DNA of 64,000 bases, from contig NZ_LT960614.1 in assembly GCF_900231165.1 (NCBI RefSeq), forward strand, positions 3,907,501-3,971,500. The letters run 5' to 3'. Shown here piece by piece: positions 8,621 through 16,243 of the stretch; within the stretch, counting starts at the first letter, position 1; the number at the start of each line of letters is the position of its first letter. This DNA is from Hartmannibacter diazotrophicus. GTDB lineage: Bacteria; Pseudomonadota; Alphaproteobacteria; Rhizobiales; Pleomorphomonadaceae. Position numbers and translations under genes: made by a program. Below the pieces are notes generated by a model. That model was given only the letters and a program-made list of their open reading frames with translations, searched no databases and had not been told where the DNA came from.

Positions 8621-9445
8621 TCAATCCTTCCAGAACCGCGGCACCGTCTCCTCCAGATGCCCGCCGAGCCTGAGCGGCGCGACCGCCGTCGCAAGGCCGC
8701 TCTGGTCGTCGATTTCCACCGCAACGCCCGAGATCGTCGCCTCGCCCATCGCCGGGGTGAATCGCTGCGAGGGCACGTGGGTGAGGAAGCGGTGCAGCGG
8801 CTCGTCCTTTTCCATGCCGAGCACGCTGTCGTAATCGCCCGTCATGCCCGCGTCGGACATGTAGGCCGTGCCGTGCGGCAGGACGCGGTGGTCGGAAGTC
8901 GGCACATGGGTGTGCGTGCCGACGACGAGGCTCGCCCGCCCGTCGCAGAAATGGCCCATCGCCTGCTTCTCGCTGGTCGCCTCGGCGTGCATGTCGACGA
9001 TGATGGCATCGCACTGGTCGCCAAGCGGACAGGCTTCCAGCTCGCGCTCCACGGCGCGGAAGGGATCGTCCATCGCGTTCATGTAGACCCGGCCCATCAC
9101 GTTCATGACGAGGACGCGCGCGCCGTTGCGGGCAACGAACATGCCAACGCCGCGGCCGGGCGTGCCTTGCGGGAAATTGATCGGACGGATCAGCCGGTCC
9201 TGCCGGGCGATGAAGACGAGCGCCTCGCGCTGGTCGAAGGCGTGGTTGCCGAGCGTCACCGCGTCCGCCCCGGCATCGAGAAAGTCCTGGCAGATCTCCT
9301 CGGTAATGCCGAAGCCGCCGGCCGCGTTCTCCCCGTTCACCACCACGAAGTCGAGCCGGTAGTCGGAGACAAGCCCCGGCAGGCGCTCGGAAAGGATCTG
9401 GCGGCCGGAACGTCCGACCACGTCGCCGACGAACAGCAGCCTCAT
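8621..9445 (-). CDS. ymdB: YmdB-type metallophosphoesterase (TIGR00282)
   Basis: A 274-residue dinuclear-metal phosphodiesterase; members hydrolyse 2',3'-cyclic nucleotides. Visible metal-site motifs are LFVGDVVG at the N-terminus, NGENAAGGFG, TLGNHAFD, and VGTHTHVPT near the end. The length matches the family. Its start overlaps the stop of the cyclo-ligase gene by four bases (ATGA), so the two are co-transcribed. The last 180 bases are duplicated in decayed form at 570-750. Confidence 0.92.
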   Translation of the reverse strand: MRLLFVGDVVGRSGRQILSERLPGLVSDYRLDFVVVNGENAAGGFGITEEICQDFLDAGADAVTLGNHAFDQREALVFIARQDRLIRPINFPQGTPGRGVGMFVARNGARVLVMNVMGRVYMNAMDDPFRAVERELEACPLGDQCDAIIVDMHAEATSEKQAMGHFCDGRASLVVGTHTHVPTSDHRVLPHGTAYMSDAGMTGDYDSVLGMEKDEPLHRFLTHVPSQRFTPAMGEATISGVAVEIDDQSGLATAVAPLRLGGHLEETVPRFWKD

Positions 9446-10065
9446 GCTGCCCCGCCCTTTGCCGGATCGGGCGTGGTACGGATCAGCCCCTTCTCGGTGA
9501 GGATCATCTCCAGCGGCACGTCGTGGCTTTCGGCCGGCACGCGCTCCACCTCCTGGCAGGCGTAGGCGACGCCGACGACGCGCGGGGCAAATCCTTCGCG
9601 CCGGAGCCGGGCGATGGTCTGGTCGTAGTGGCCCTTGCCGTAGCCGATCCGCTCGCCCCGGCGGTCGAAGGCGGCAAGCGGCGCGAGGATGAGATCGGGC
9701 ACGACGACGGGCTGGCCCTCGCCCGGGCCATAGGTGCCGAAGCCGAGGGGAATGAGGTCGTCGCCGTCCTTGTAGGCGCGGAAGAAGAGCCCACCGGACT
9801 TCATGATGATCGGCAGCCCGACGGTGACGCCGTATTTGACGACAAGGGTGGAGAGCAGCGGACGGACGTCGATTTCCGAGCGGATGGGCAGGAAGCCGGA
9901 GACGACGGAACCAGGCGCGACGCCAAGCTCGCAGGCAAAACCCACCAGCGCATCGGAGGCGGCGACCCGATCCTCGATGCTGAGAGCATCGCGCACGGCA
10001 AGCCGCTCGGAGCGGATGCGCTTCTTGGTTTCGGCGAGGTCTTCCTCGTCCATCGTCTCGTTCAT
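9442..10065 (-). CDS. ygfA: 5-formyltetrahydrofolate cyclo-ligase
   Basis: A 207-residue enzyme converting 5-formyl-THF to 5,10-methenyl-THF with ATP. It shows the basic N-terminal helix KKRIRSERLAVRD, the FLPIRSEIDVRPLL segment and the family motif IGYGKGHYDQTIARL in the ATP/folate pocket. The ATG at 10065 has a close AGGA site. In many bacteria this gene follows zapA and the 6S RNA gene; here those lie 8.4 kb upstream on the same strand, with other genes in between. Confidence 0.92.
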   Translation of the reverse strand: MNETMDEEDLAETKKRIRSERLAVRDALSIEDRVAASDALVGFACELGVAPGSVVSGFLPIRSEIDVRPLLSTLVVKYGVTVGLPIIMKSGGLFFRAYKDGDDLIPLGFGTYGPGEGQPVVVPDLILAPLAAFDRRGERIGYGKGHYDQTIARLRREGFAPRVVGVAYACQEVERVPAESHDVPLEMILTEKGLIRTTPDPAKGGAA

Positions 10066-10107
10066 CGTTCCTGCCCTTGTGCCCGGTCAGTTCATATCAA
10101 GTCGACC

Positions 10108-10581
10108 TCAGCCCGCCTTCATCCTATCAGGCGCGGGACGGCCCGGCGGGTCAAGCCGCAATTGCAGCTGCGGCCGGCCGTTCGAGGTCTTCGCCGGGGA
10201 TAGTCCGACCGGGTCGATCGTCGCGTTCACCCGCTGGCGGAAGGCCGAAAAGCTCTCGAAGGTGACGACATCGACCGGCTCGTCGAAGTGCAGCGTCAGG
10301 TGATAGCGCCCGTCGCCCGTCATGGATAGCCCGATCACGGTGCCCTCGAAAGCTTGTCCCAGATAATGCCCGCCGACGCGCTGGCCGACCTCCACCGGCG
10401 GGCCGGGCATGCGGTTGCCGGCAACGCCCATGACGGTGTTCCAGTCGCGGTAGCCGTAGGCATGGGCGATCTGTTCGAGCGCCTGCGCGTGGGTAAGTTC
10501 GCCGCCGGCGTCCCAGGCGTCTTCGCGTAAGCGTCGGGCCTGCGCCTTCAGGAGGGCAATGGAAGGAATTCGGGTTGTCAT
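10108..10581 (-). CDS. Glyoxalase_8-type small protein of unknown function
   Basis: A 157-residue protein. Its N-terminal 45 residues, SIALLKAQARRLRE ... HAQALEQIAHAYGYRDWNTV, match the short helical module called 'glyoxalase superfamily protein' in many proteobacterial annotations. The second half (65-125) is a beta-rich region with GQRVGGHYLGQAFEGTVIGL, resembling a small barrel. No catalytic residues can be named. It lies upstream of ygfA-ymdB on the same strand, 42 bases away, so it may belong to that operon. Confidence 0.7.
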   Translation of the reverse strand: MTTRIPSIALLKAQARRLREDAWDAGGELTHAQALEQIAHAYGYRDWNTVMGVAGNRMPGPPVEVGQRVGGHYLGQAFEGTVIGLSMTGDGRYHLTLHFDEPVDVVTFESFSAFRQRVNATIDPVGLSPAKTSNGRPQLQLRLDPPGRPAPDRMKAG

Positions 10582-10855
10582 CGTCGTCCTCGCAGCCTCG
10601 CGCCAGCGGTCCGGGCGGCAAGGCCTCGGCCGGTTCCTGCGGTCAACGAACGGGTCTCGCGATTGCCATTCACCGCAACTGGCGCGCTGAAAGACGAAAG
10701 GACAAAAAACGACGGGAAGACTTCACCACAGCCCAAAGGGCCCGCGAGAGGCAGGGGCTTCCAGACCCTTGGGAAACTCATAGGCGCCGCGGGCAAGCAA
10801 AGTCAATCCCGCGAAGGCACCGCCCGTCCTGCCGCGGCGAGCCCCCCGAAAAGCA

Positions 10856-10883
10856 GGAAGGCCGGGCGATAACCCGGCCTTCC
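10856..10883 (-). terminator. Rho-independent terminator after terC
   Basis: An 11-bp perfect stem (GGAAGGCCGGG/CCCGGCCTTCC) with a six-base loop. Read on the minus strand it is followed by a short T tract. It lies 50 bases beyond the terC stop. The rest of 10582-10932 shows no convincing gene on either strand. Confidence 0.75.
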
Positions 10884-10932
10884 ACTCGACGTCGATAGCC
10901 CGGCCGACCCGTCCCAGATCGGCCCTTCGGGG

Positions 10933-11934
10933 TCAGCCCCCTTCAGTTCGGACGGGCACGACGGAGGGCGTGCGGGTGCGCCACATCGAGTAGGCGATGC
11001 CGCTGCCGATCATCGCCAGCGTCACGCCGAGCGAGATCGCCGGGTCCACCTTGCCGTAGAAGTGGCCCCAGAAGATCTTGCCGCCGATGAACACCAGCAC
11101 CATCGCCAGCGCGTATTTCAGATACTCGAAGCGGTGCACCATGGCGGCCAGCGCGAAGTAGAGCGCGCGCAGGCCGAGGATCGCCATGATGTTGGCGGTG
11201 AAGACGATGAAGGTGTCGGTGGTGATGGCGAAAATCGCCGGCACCGAGTCGACCGCGAAGACGAGGTCAGCGATGTTGATCACCACGAGGGCGAGGAAGA
11301 GCGGCGTCGCGAAGAGCACAAGCCGTCCCGTGACGGGATGCGGCTGGCGCACGAAGAAGCGCTGGCCGTGCAGCTCCGGCGTTACGCGCAAGACGCGGGA
11401 CAGGAACCGCACCGCCGGGTTCCTGGAAACGTCGCTCTCGCCCTCCTTGACCACCAGCATCTTGATGCCGGTGGCGACGAGGAAGGCGCCGAAGACGAGC
11501 AGCAGCCAGTCGTATTCCTGCACCAGCGCCGCGCCGACGCCGATCATGATGCCGCGCAGGACGAGCACGGCCATGATGCCCCAGACGAGCGCCCGGTACT
11601 GGTAGCGGCGCGGGATCGCGAAATAGCCGAAGATCAGCGAGATGACGAAGACGTTGTCGATCGACAGCGCCTTCTCGATGGCGTAGCCGGTGAAATACTG
11701 CAGGCTCGCGGTCGGCCCCATGGAGAACCAGATCCAGCCGCCGAAGACGACTGCGACGGCGATGTAGAAGGCCGACAGCCTGAGGCTCTCGGCGATGCCG
11801 AGTTCCTTGTCCTCCCGGTTCAGCACCCCGAGGTCGAAGGCGAGCAGCACGAGAACGATGGCGAGGAAGGAAAGCCAGAACCAGGCCGAGGTGCCGGCGA
11901 TGTCCTGGGTCAGGAAGGAAGTGATCAGGTCCAT
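10933..11934 (-). CDS. TerC/Alx family integral membrane protein
   Basis: A 333-residue membrane protein with about nine hydrophobic spans. The MDLITSFL start is preferred (AGAGG five bases upstream) over an ATG seven codons earlier. Conserved TerC acidic motifs are present: FDLGVLNREDKEL, EKALSIDNVFVISLIFGYF and NIADLVFAVDSVPAIFAITTD. Homologues (Alx) export or handle Mn2+ or act in tellurite resistance and at alkaline pH. A manganese role would fit the sit/mur genes 5 kb away, but no common regulatory site was seen. Confidence 0.9.
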   Translation of the reverse strand: MDLITSFLTQDIAGTSAWFWLSFLAIVLVLLAFDLGVLNREDKELGIAESLRLSAFYIAVAVVFGGWIWFSMGPTASLQYFTGYAIEKALSIDNVFVISLIFGYFAIPRRYQYRALVWGIMAVLVLRGIMIGVGAALVQEYDWLLLVFGAFLVATGIKMLVVKEGESDVSRNPAVRFLSRVLRVTPELHGQRFFVRQPHPVTGRLVLFATPLFLALVVINIADLVFAVDSVPAIFAITTDTFIVFTANIMAILGLRALYFALAAMVHRFEYLKYALAMVLVFIGGKIFWGHFYGKVDPAISLGVTLAMIGSGIAYSMWRTRTPSVVPVRTEGG

Positions 11935-12075
11935 GAAATCCTCTGATGACGTCAAATGTCACGCACGGTCGTCCACGACCGCCGCGACGGGATGGCGGCG
12001 TGCGGAGAGGACCGACATGGCGGCTCGTCAGGAGCCGTCAGAGGGGCCCGGGCCTCGGGCTGATGATGGGTGGCG

Positions 12076-12309
12076 TCAGACGTAGGGCTTTGGCTGGATG
12101 GACCCCGACCGCTTGAGCCGGACGACCATCAGCGGGGCGCTCTGACTGCCCTGACGCTCGATGTATTCGATCTGCGAGCGCACCTGGCGCTGCATTGTCT
12201 TGAGTGCCATGACGCGCTCGCCGTCCGGCGCCGGGCGGCTGCGTTCGGCCTGAAGCTCCGCATCGAGCAGGTCATGGCGGGTGTTGAGGGCTTTGAGAAA
12301 CTGGTCCAC
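12076..12309 (-). CDS. DUF465/YdcH-like small coiled-coil protein
   Basis: A 77-residue protein starting at GTG 12309, chosen because AGGAGG stands six bases before it. The core LNTRHDLLDAELQAERSRPAPDGERVMALKTMQRQVRSQIEYI follows the DUF465 pattern (RHxxLDxxI...RPxPDxxRxxxLKRxKLxLKDEI) but is divergent and has a longer basic tail. It is divergent from the OxyR-like gene and shares its upstream region, so it may be under that regulator. Two closer DUF465 members occur at 47133 and 48020. Confidence 0.7.
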   Translation of the reverse strand: MDQFLKALNTRHDLLDAELQAERSRPAPDGERVMALKTMQRQVRSQIEYIERQGSQSAPLMVVRLKRSGSIQPKPYV

Positions 12310-12362
12310 GTCGTACCTCCTTTCGATAACCGGGAGATGGGAACGCGGCCTTGATAGTTCCA

Positions 12363-12399
12363 ATGCATTGTTTCTATATTCCTCATAGCTTCAAACTAT
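12363..12399. promoter_or_regulatory. OxyR-type operator array
   Basis: Three elements in exact register match the OxyR consensus (ATAG-N7-CTAT-N7-ATAG-N7-CTAT): CTAT at 12374-12377, ATAG at 12385-12388 and CTAT at 12396-12399, each separated by seven bases. The fourth expected element at 12363-12366 is degenerate (ATGC). A 7-bp perfect inverted repeat CTCATAG/CTATGAG is centred on the last pair. It ends ten bases before the regulator's ATG, consistent with autoregulation and control of the divergent DUF465 gene. Confidence 0.7.
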
Positions 12400-12408
12400 G
12401 AGACCTCG

Positions 12409-13329
12409 ATGGCGTTCCGCCCGACCCACCGCCAGCTCGAATATGCGGTTGCCCTCGCCGAGACCGGCCACTTCGGCGCCGCCGCGCGGCGCTGCCACGT
12501 TTCCCAGCCGACGCTGTCAGTGCAGATCGCCCAGCTGGAGGCGCAACTCGGCACGCCCCTCTTCGACCGCACACCGGGCCGCGTGCAGATGACCGACGTC
12601 GGCCGCCGCGTGGTGGCCTCCGCCCGCACGGTGCTGCTGACGCTGGACGACATCGTGGCGACGGCGGCCAGCGGCGCGCGCAGCCTCGGCGGGCTGATCC
12701 GGCTCGGCGTCGCCCCCACCTTCGGCCCCTATTTCCTGCCCTCGCTGCTGCCCGCGCTCCACGCCCGCTATCCCGACCTGCAGATCTACATCCGCGAGGA
12801 GCGGCCGGTGACAATCGAGCGCGAGGTCGTCTCCGGCGGGCTCGACTGCGGCCTCGGCCCCGCCCCGACCTCCGGCCATGCGCTGACCTTCCGCCGGCTT
12901 TGCCGCGAGACCATCCATCTCGGCGTGCCGAAGGACCATCCGCTCGCCGGCGAGGGCAGCGTCGCGCCGGAAAAGCTGAAGGGCGAGCGCCTGCTGACGC
13001 TGGGACGCGGCCACTATCTCTTCGATACCGTGCGGGAACTTGCCGCCGTCTGCGGCGCGGACCTGCGCGAAGACTACGAGGGCACGAGCCTCGACGCCCT
13101 GCGCCAGATGGTGGTGATGGGCATGGGCATGTCGCTCTTTCCCGAGCTTTACGCCCGCTCCGAATTCCGGGTGGAGGACGACGTGGCGCTGCTCGCCCTC
13201 GACGGCTGGCCGACCCGGCGCGACGTCGGCTACTTCTGGCGCGCCGGCAACGCCCGCGCCGCCCAGTTCGAGCAACTGGCCCGCGAAAGCGAGGCAACCT
13301 GCGCGGACCTCGGGCTGAAGGACGCGTGA
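12409..13329 (+). CDS. OxyR-like LysR family regulator lacking the peroxide-sensing cysteines
   Basis: A 306-residue LysR protein. Residues 8-65 are the winged helix (QLEYAVALAETGHFGAAARRCHVSQPTLSVQIAQLE), very close to OxyR. The effector domain also follows OxyR, including TSLDALRQMVVMGMGMSLFPEL. At the place of OxyR Cys199 (GHCLRD) it reads GHYLFD, and the position of Cys208 is Ala; one Cys lies three residues further on. The usual Cys199-Cys208 disulfide switch therefore cannot form. An OxyR-type operator lies immediately upstream. It may be a constitutive or differently sensed paralogue. Confidence 0.85.
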   Translation: MAFRPTHRQLEYAVALAETGHFGAAARRCHVSQPTLSVQIAQLEAQLGTPLFDRTPGRVQMTDVGRRVVASARTVLLTLDDIVATAASGARSLGGLIRLGVAPTFGPYFLPSLLPALHARYPDLQIYIREERPVTIEREVVSGGLDCGLGPAPTSGHALTFRRLCRETIHLGVPKDHPLAGEGSVAPEKLKGERLLTLGRGHYLFDTVRELAAVCGADLREDYEGTSLDALRQMVVMGMGMSLFPELYARSEFRVEDDVALLALDGWPTRRDVGYFWRAGNARAAQFEQLARESEATCADLGLKDA

Positions 13330-13457
13330 CCCGGCAACGGAAACGGCCCTGACGCCGCGTGCGATCCGGCCTTCACCTCCCCGTTGCGGGCAAGTGAATT
13401 GTGCCTCGTGGCGGAGCCACGTAGTCTGGTCTGCCCGCTGCCGGACGAGGTCCCACC

Positions 13458-14168
13458 ATGCGCAGGATTTTCTTTCTCTTCGCCGCCACCTTCCTTGCCG
13501 GCCTTTCGCCGCTCCATGCCGAAACGCTGCCGCTGCCGGACGGCGTCGTCGCCTTCGACAGCCCGGCGGGTGAGGCGCTGTTCCTCGGCGCGGAGGCGCG
13601 GCAGGACTATTTCCAGCTTTCCATGCACTTCGTCACGCAGGACAACCCCGCCTTCTGCGGCCCCGCTTCGATGGCGATGGTGCTGAACGCCATCGGCGCG
13701 CCGCGCCCGGCCTCGAAGATGACGCTGGGGCTCGGTCTGTTCGACCAGACAAACGTCTTCACCCCGGCGACCGAGGCCGTCAAGCCGAGCGCCGACATCC
13801 TGAAGGCCGGCATGACGCTGGACGAGTTCGGCGGCATGCTGAAGGCCCACGACCTGACGGTGGAGGTGCGCCACGCGGGCGAGACGTCCCTCGACGATTT
13901 TCGAAAAGTCGCGGCCCAGACGCTGGAAGACGGCGACCGCTTCATCGTCGTGAACTACCTGCGCAAGGCCATCGGACAGGAGGCCGGCGGCCACATCTCG
14001 CCGCTTGGCGCCTATGACGAGGACACCGACCGTTTCCTGATCCTCGACGTCACCCGCTACAAGTATCCGCCGGTCTGGGTCGGCGCGGCGGCGCTCTATG
14101 ACGCGATGAACACGCCGGATTCGGACAACGGCGGCAAGACGCGGGGGTATGTGGTTGTGGGGAGGTAG
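13458..14168 (+). CDS. Exported phytochelatin-synthase-like cysteine protease
   Basis: A 236-residue protein. Residues 1-21 are a signal peptide ending SPLHAE. The mature part is a PF05023-type papain-like domain: catalytic Cys67 in DNPAFCGPASMAMVLN, His179 in GGHISPLGAYDEDTDRF and Asp197 in LILDVTRYKYPPVW. Bacterial short forms lack the C-terminal metal-sensing domain of plant enzymes and mainly hydrolyse glutathione to gamma-Glu-Cys. It lies 128 bases after the OxyR-like gene in the same direction, so a thiol or metal stress link is plausible but inferred. Confidence 0.9.
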   Translation: MRRIFFLFAATFLAGLSPLHAETLPLPDGVVAFDSPAGEALFLGAEARQDYFQLSMHFVTQDNPAFCGPASMAMVLNAIGAPRPASKMTLGLGLFDQTNVFTPATEAVKPSADILKAGMTLDEFGGMLKAHDLTVEVRHAGETSLDDFRKVAAQTLEDGDRFIVVNYLRKAIGQEAGGHISPLGAYDEDTDRFLILDVTRYKYPPVWVGAAALYDAMNTPDSDNGGKTRGYVVVGR

Positions 14169-14448
14169 GGGGAGAATGGGGCGGTTTGGTTGGCGGCGGA
14201 GCTAGCGGCCGCTATGCCCTTTTCGGACTTTCAAGGTTTCAGAGGTGGTACCTGAAAGCGGACACCGCTCCTTCGCTTCCGCTCCCTCTCCGAGACGGTA
14301 ACCCAGCAACCAACCCTCCATTTAAGAACGATCCGGTTCGTGGGCAGCAGAGTATAGGTCGCAACGGATGCCGCTCAACTTGAGCGAGCCGAATGTCCGT
14401 GTAACATTATTCTAGTGCGTAAATTGAACTTAATTCAGAGGGGAGCTG

Positions 14449-15432
14449 ATGGGCTGGAAGGGAACAATGCGTTCAATTGCAGCTGCAGCGCGAGCGGCAG
14501 ACCGCGAAGCACAACGTAGACATAAGCAAGTTCAAAAGGCGCAGATGATTTCCGATTCAACTACGGCAGTTGAGGACTGGGAAAAATGCGTTGGGAATTT
14601 GGTGTCGATCCACACTGATTTGGTCGACATGATCGATTGGCATAAAATCGCAAGCCAACCGGGCCCAAGCGAGCCGTATCAAGCAAATGACCACCGCGAT
14701 CGTGCAGAGACAGCTTTGGCCAAATTCAAACCAAGCGTCTTTCACGTATTCAGGGGCGGTTCGGCCAAACTTCGCACGCAGCTGGAAACAAAGATCGACG
14801 AAGCCGCTGTTCTAGATCAAAAGCAATATCAGGACGCGTTCACCGCTTATGCGAAAGCGGCTGCGGAATGGGAAGACGAAACCAACTTTGCTAAAAGGTT
14901 ATTACGTGGGGAAGCGGCAGCTATCCGTCAGGTAATAGAGGAAATGCAATCACTTTCCGAAACGGCCTTGGTGGGTACCGCGATCGAATTTTCATTCGGC
15001 CAAGATTTCATCCACGCTAAAATCAACATTCATGGCGATGACATAGTGCCGGGCATGCGCCGGAAGCAATTGGCTAGTGGCCGCCTGTCTGAGACAAAAA
15101 TGCCCGTCGGACAGTTCAACGAACTCTATCAGGACTACGTGGCTAGCGTCGCGCTCAAGACCGCAGGGGACCTATTTCACATCCTGCCATTGGTCGAGGT
15201 CTATGTCACTTGCATGGCCAATATGCTGAACCCACAAACTGGCCACCAGGAATGGATGCCGATCCTGTCTGTTCAGTTCGTCCGAGACAGTTTCATGCGG
15301 CTAAATCTGAACGAAATCGACCCGTCCGACGCCCTCCGGAATTTCCGGCACGCCATGAAATTCTCGAAGACAAAAGGTTTCTTCGCGGTGGAGCAATTAG
15401 AACCGGTCAACGGCAGAACAGCGGATAGATAG
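14449..15432 (+). CDS. Accessory protein of unknown function
   Basis: A 327-residue protein I cannot place in a named family. It starts MGWKGTMRSIAAAARAADREAQRR, a basic N-terminal helix. A helical region with many charged residues follows to about residue 170, then a mixed beta/alpha part with FSFGQDFIHAKINIHGDDIVP and a C-terminal block ending LNLNEIDPSDALRNFRHAMKFSKTKGFFAVEQL. No signal peptide, membrane span or catalytic motif is visible. Codon use is A/T-richer than the backbone (ATA, TTA, AAT, AAA). GAGGGGAG precedes the ATG. It faces the HEPN-like gene at 15627, and the two look like a small acquired module. Confidence 0.7.
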   Translation: MGWKGTMRSIAAAARAADREAQRRHKQVQKAQMISDSTTAVEDWEKCVGNLVSIHTDLVDMIDWHKIASQPGPSEPYQANDHRDRAETALAKFKPSVFHVFRGGSAKLRTQLETKIDEAAVLDQKQYQDAFTAYAKAAAEWEDETNFAKRLLRGEAAAIRQVIEEMQSLSETALVGTAIEFSFGQDFIHAKINIHGDDIVPGMRRKQLASGRLSETKMPVGQFNELYQDYVASVALKTAGDLFHILPLVEVYVTCMANMLNPQTGHQEWMPILSVQFVRDSFMRLNLNEIDPSDALRNFRHAMKFSKTKGFFAVEQLEPVNGRTADR

Positions 15433-15626
15433 TCCAATAGATTGGGCGCTGTCCGCGCCTGTTCGACATCGAAGGCCTGATCGTTCGATGGCAGCATAGC
15501 GCCCCCATTTCGGACGTTCAACGTTCGAAATGTCGACGTCAGCTTCGAGCCCGGATTGACCGATGCGCCCAGGTACCCCGAGGGCAGCTAGGCCCAGGGA
15601 GCGGACGCTCGCGCAGGCAGACTCTT

Positions 15627-16079
15627 TTATAGCGACTGATTTTCATAGATGGTCCGGCGCAGGATGCGTTGCGCCAGCTTGGCCCATTCTTCTAGTTGTT
15701 CTTCATTTGCCTCTGGGTTCTGTAGAATTTCTTCATCGTCTTCTGGCATTGCCACGTGAACCCATGTGTTACGATATTTTCGTAGCTTATGAATGTCGTC
15801 TCGAAGTCCCCGTTCAATAGGCGCGCTATCAACCAAGTCCACGAGGCGAATACGCTTCCCGCCTGCATATTCGGCGCGAAGATACGTTTCGATTGCGGCC
15901 GTAGCGGTTATCACGGTTGCTAGGTTCGCGCCGCCGACGAAGGCATAATCGCAATCGCGAACGATGAAGGCGCACCATTCTGTCATGGTAGCGCCGCCCT
16001 TCAACAGTTCGTCGTCAAGCGCGGTGATGAATGCCCATTTCGCTTCTTTATTCAAATTCGTTCCCTCCAGCGAAGCCAC
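15627..16079 (-). CDS. HEPN-like accessory protein
   Basis: A 150-residue, mostly helical, acidic protein. The segment DDIHKLRKYRNTWVHVAMPEDD contains R-N-x3-H (RNTWVH), the R-x4-H motif of HEPN ribonucleases and related RiboL-PSP/DUF4145-type domains, in the expected penultimate helix. The earlier helices (ATVITATAAIETYLRAEYAG) fit the same fold. The family call rests on this motif and on size. It is A/T-richer than backbone genes and converges on the unknown gene at 14449. No nucleotidyltransferase (MNT) partner, the common antitoxin of HEPN toxins, is present nearby. Confidence 0.6.
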   Translation of the reverse strand: MASLEGTNLNKEAKWAFITALDDELLKGGATMTEWCAFIVRDCDYAFVGGANLATVITATAAIETYLRAEYAGGKRIRLVDLVDSAPIERGLRDDIHKLRKYRNTWVHVAMPEDDEEILQNPEANEEQLEEWAKLAQRILRRTIYENQSL

Positions 16080-16243
16080 TTTTCAATCGAAGTGTAGCAT
16101 TGGTCAGTATGGGCTGAGACCGGCCATTGGCCTGACCGCGATGAACGGCGGCTTCGTCCGCATAGCGGTCGTTCAGGAGGTTCGGCTCTAACGGCAGCTT
16201 CCGGCCCCACTCCAGCCACCGATCAGCCCTCCATCCGCTCACC

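Noticed and set aside
10575-10898. Small plus-strand open frame between the Glyoxalase_8 gene and terC
   Set aside because: Composition is Arg-rich and random-looking, and it includes the terC terminator.
11935-12075. Possible yybP-ykoY manganese riboswitch before terC
   Set aside because: The gene type would suit it, but the conserved riboswitch blocks are not present; only a small GGCTC/GAGCC hairpin was seen.
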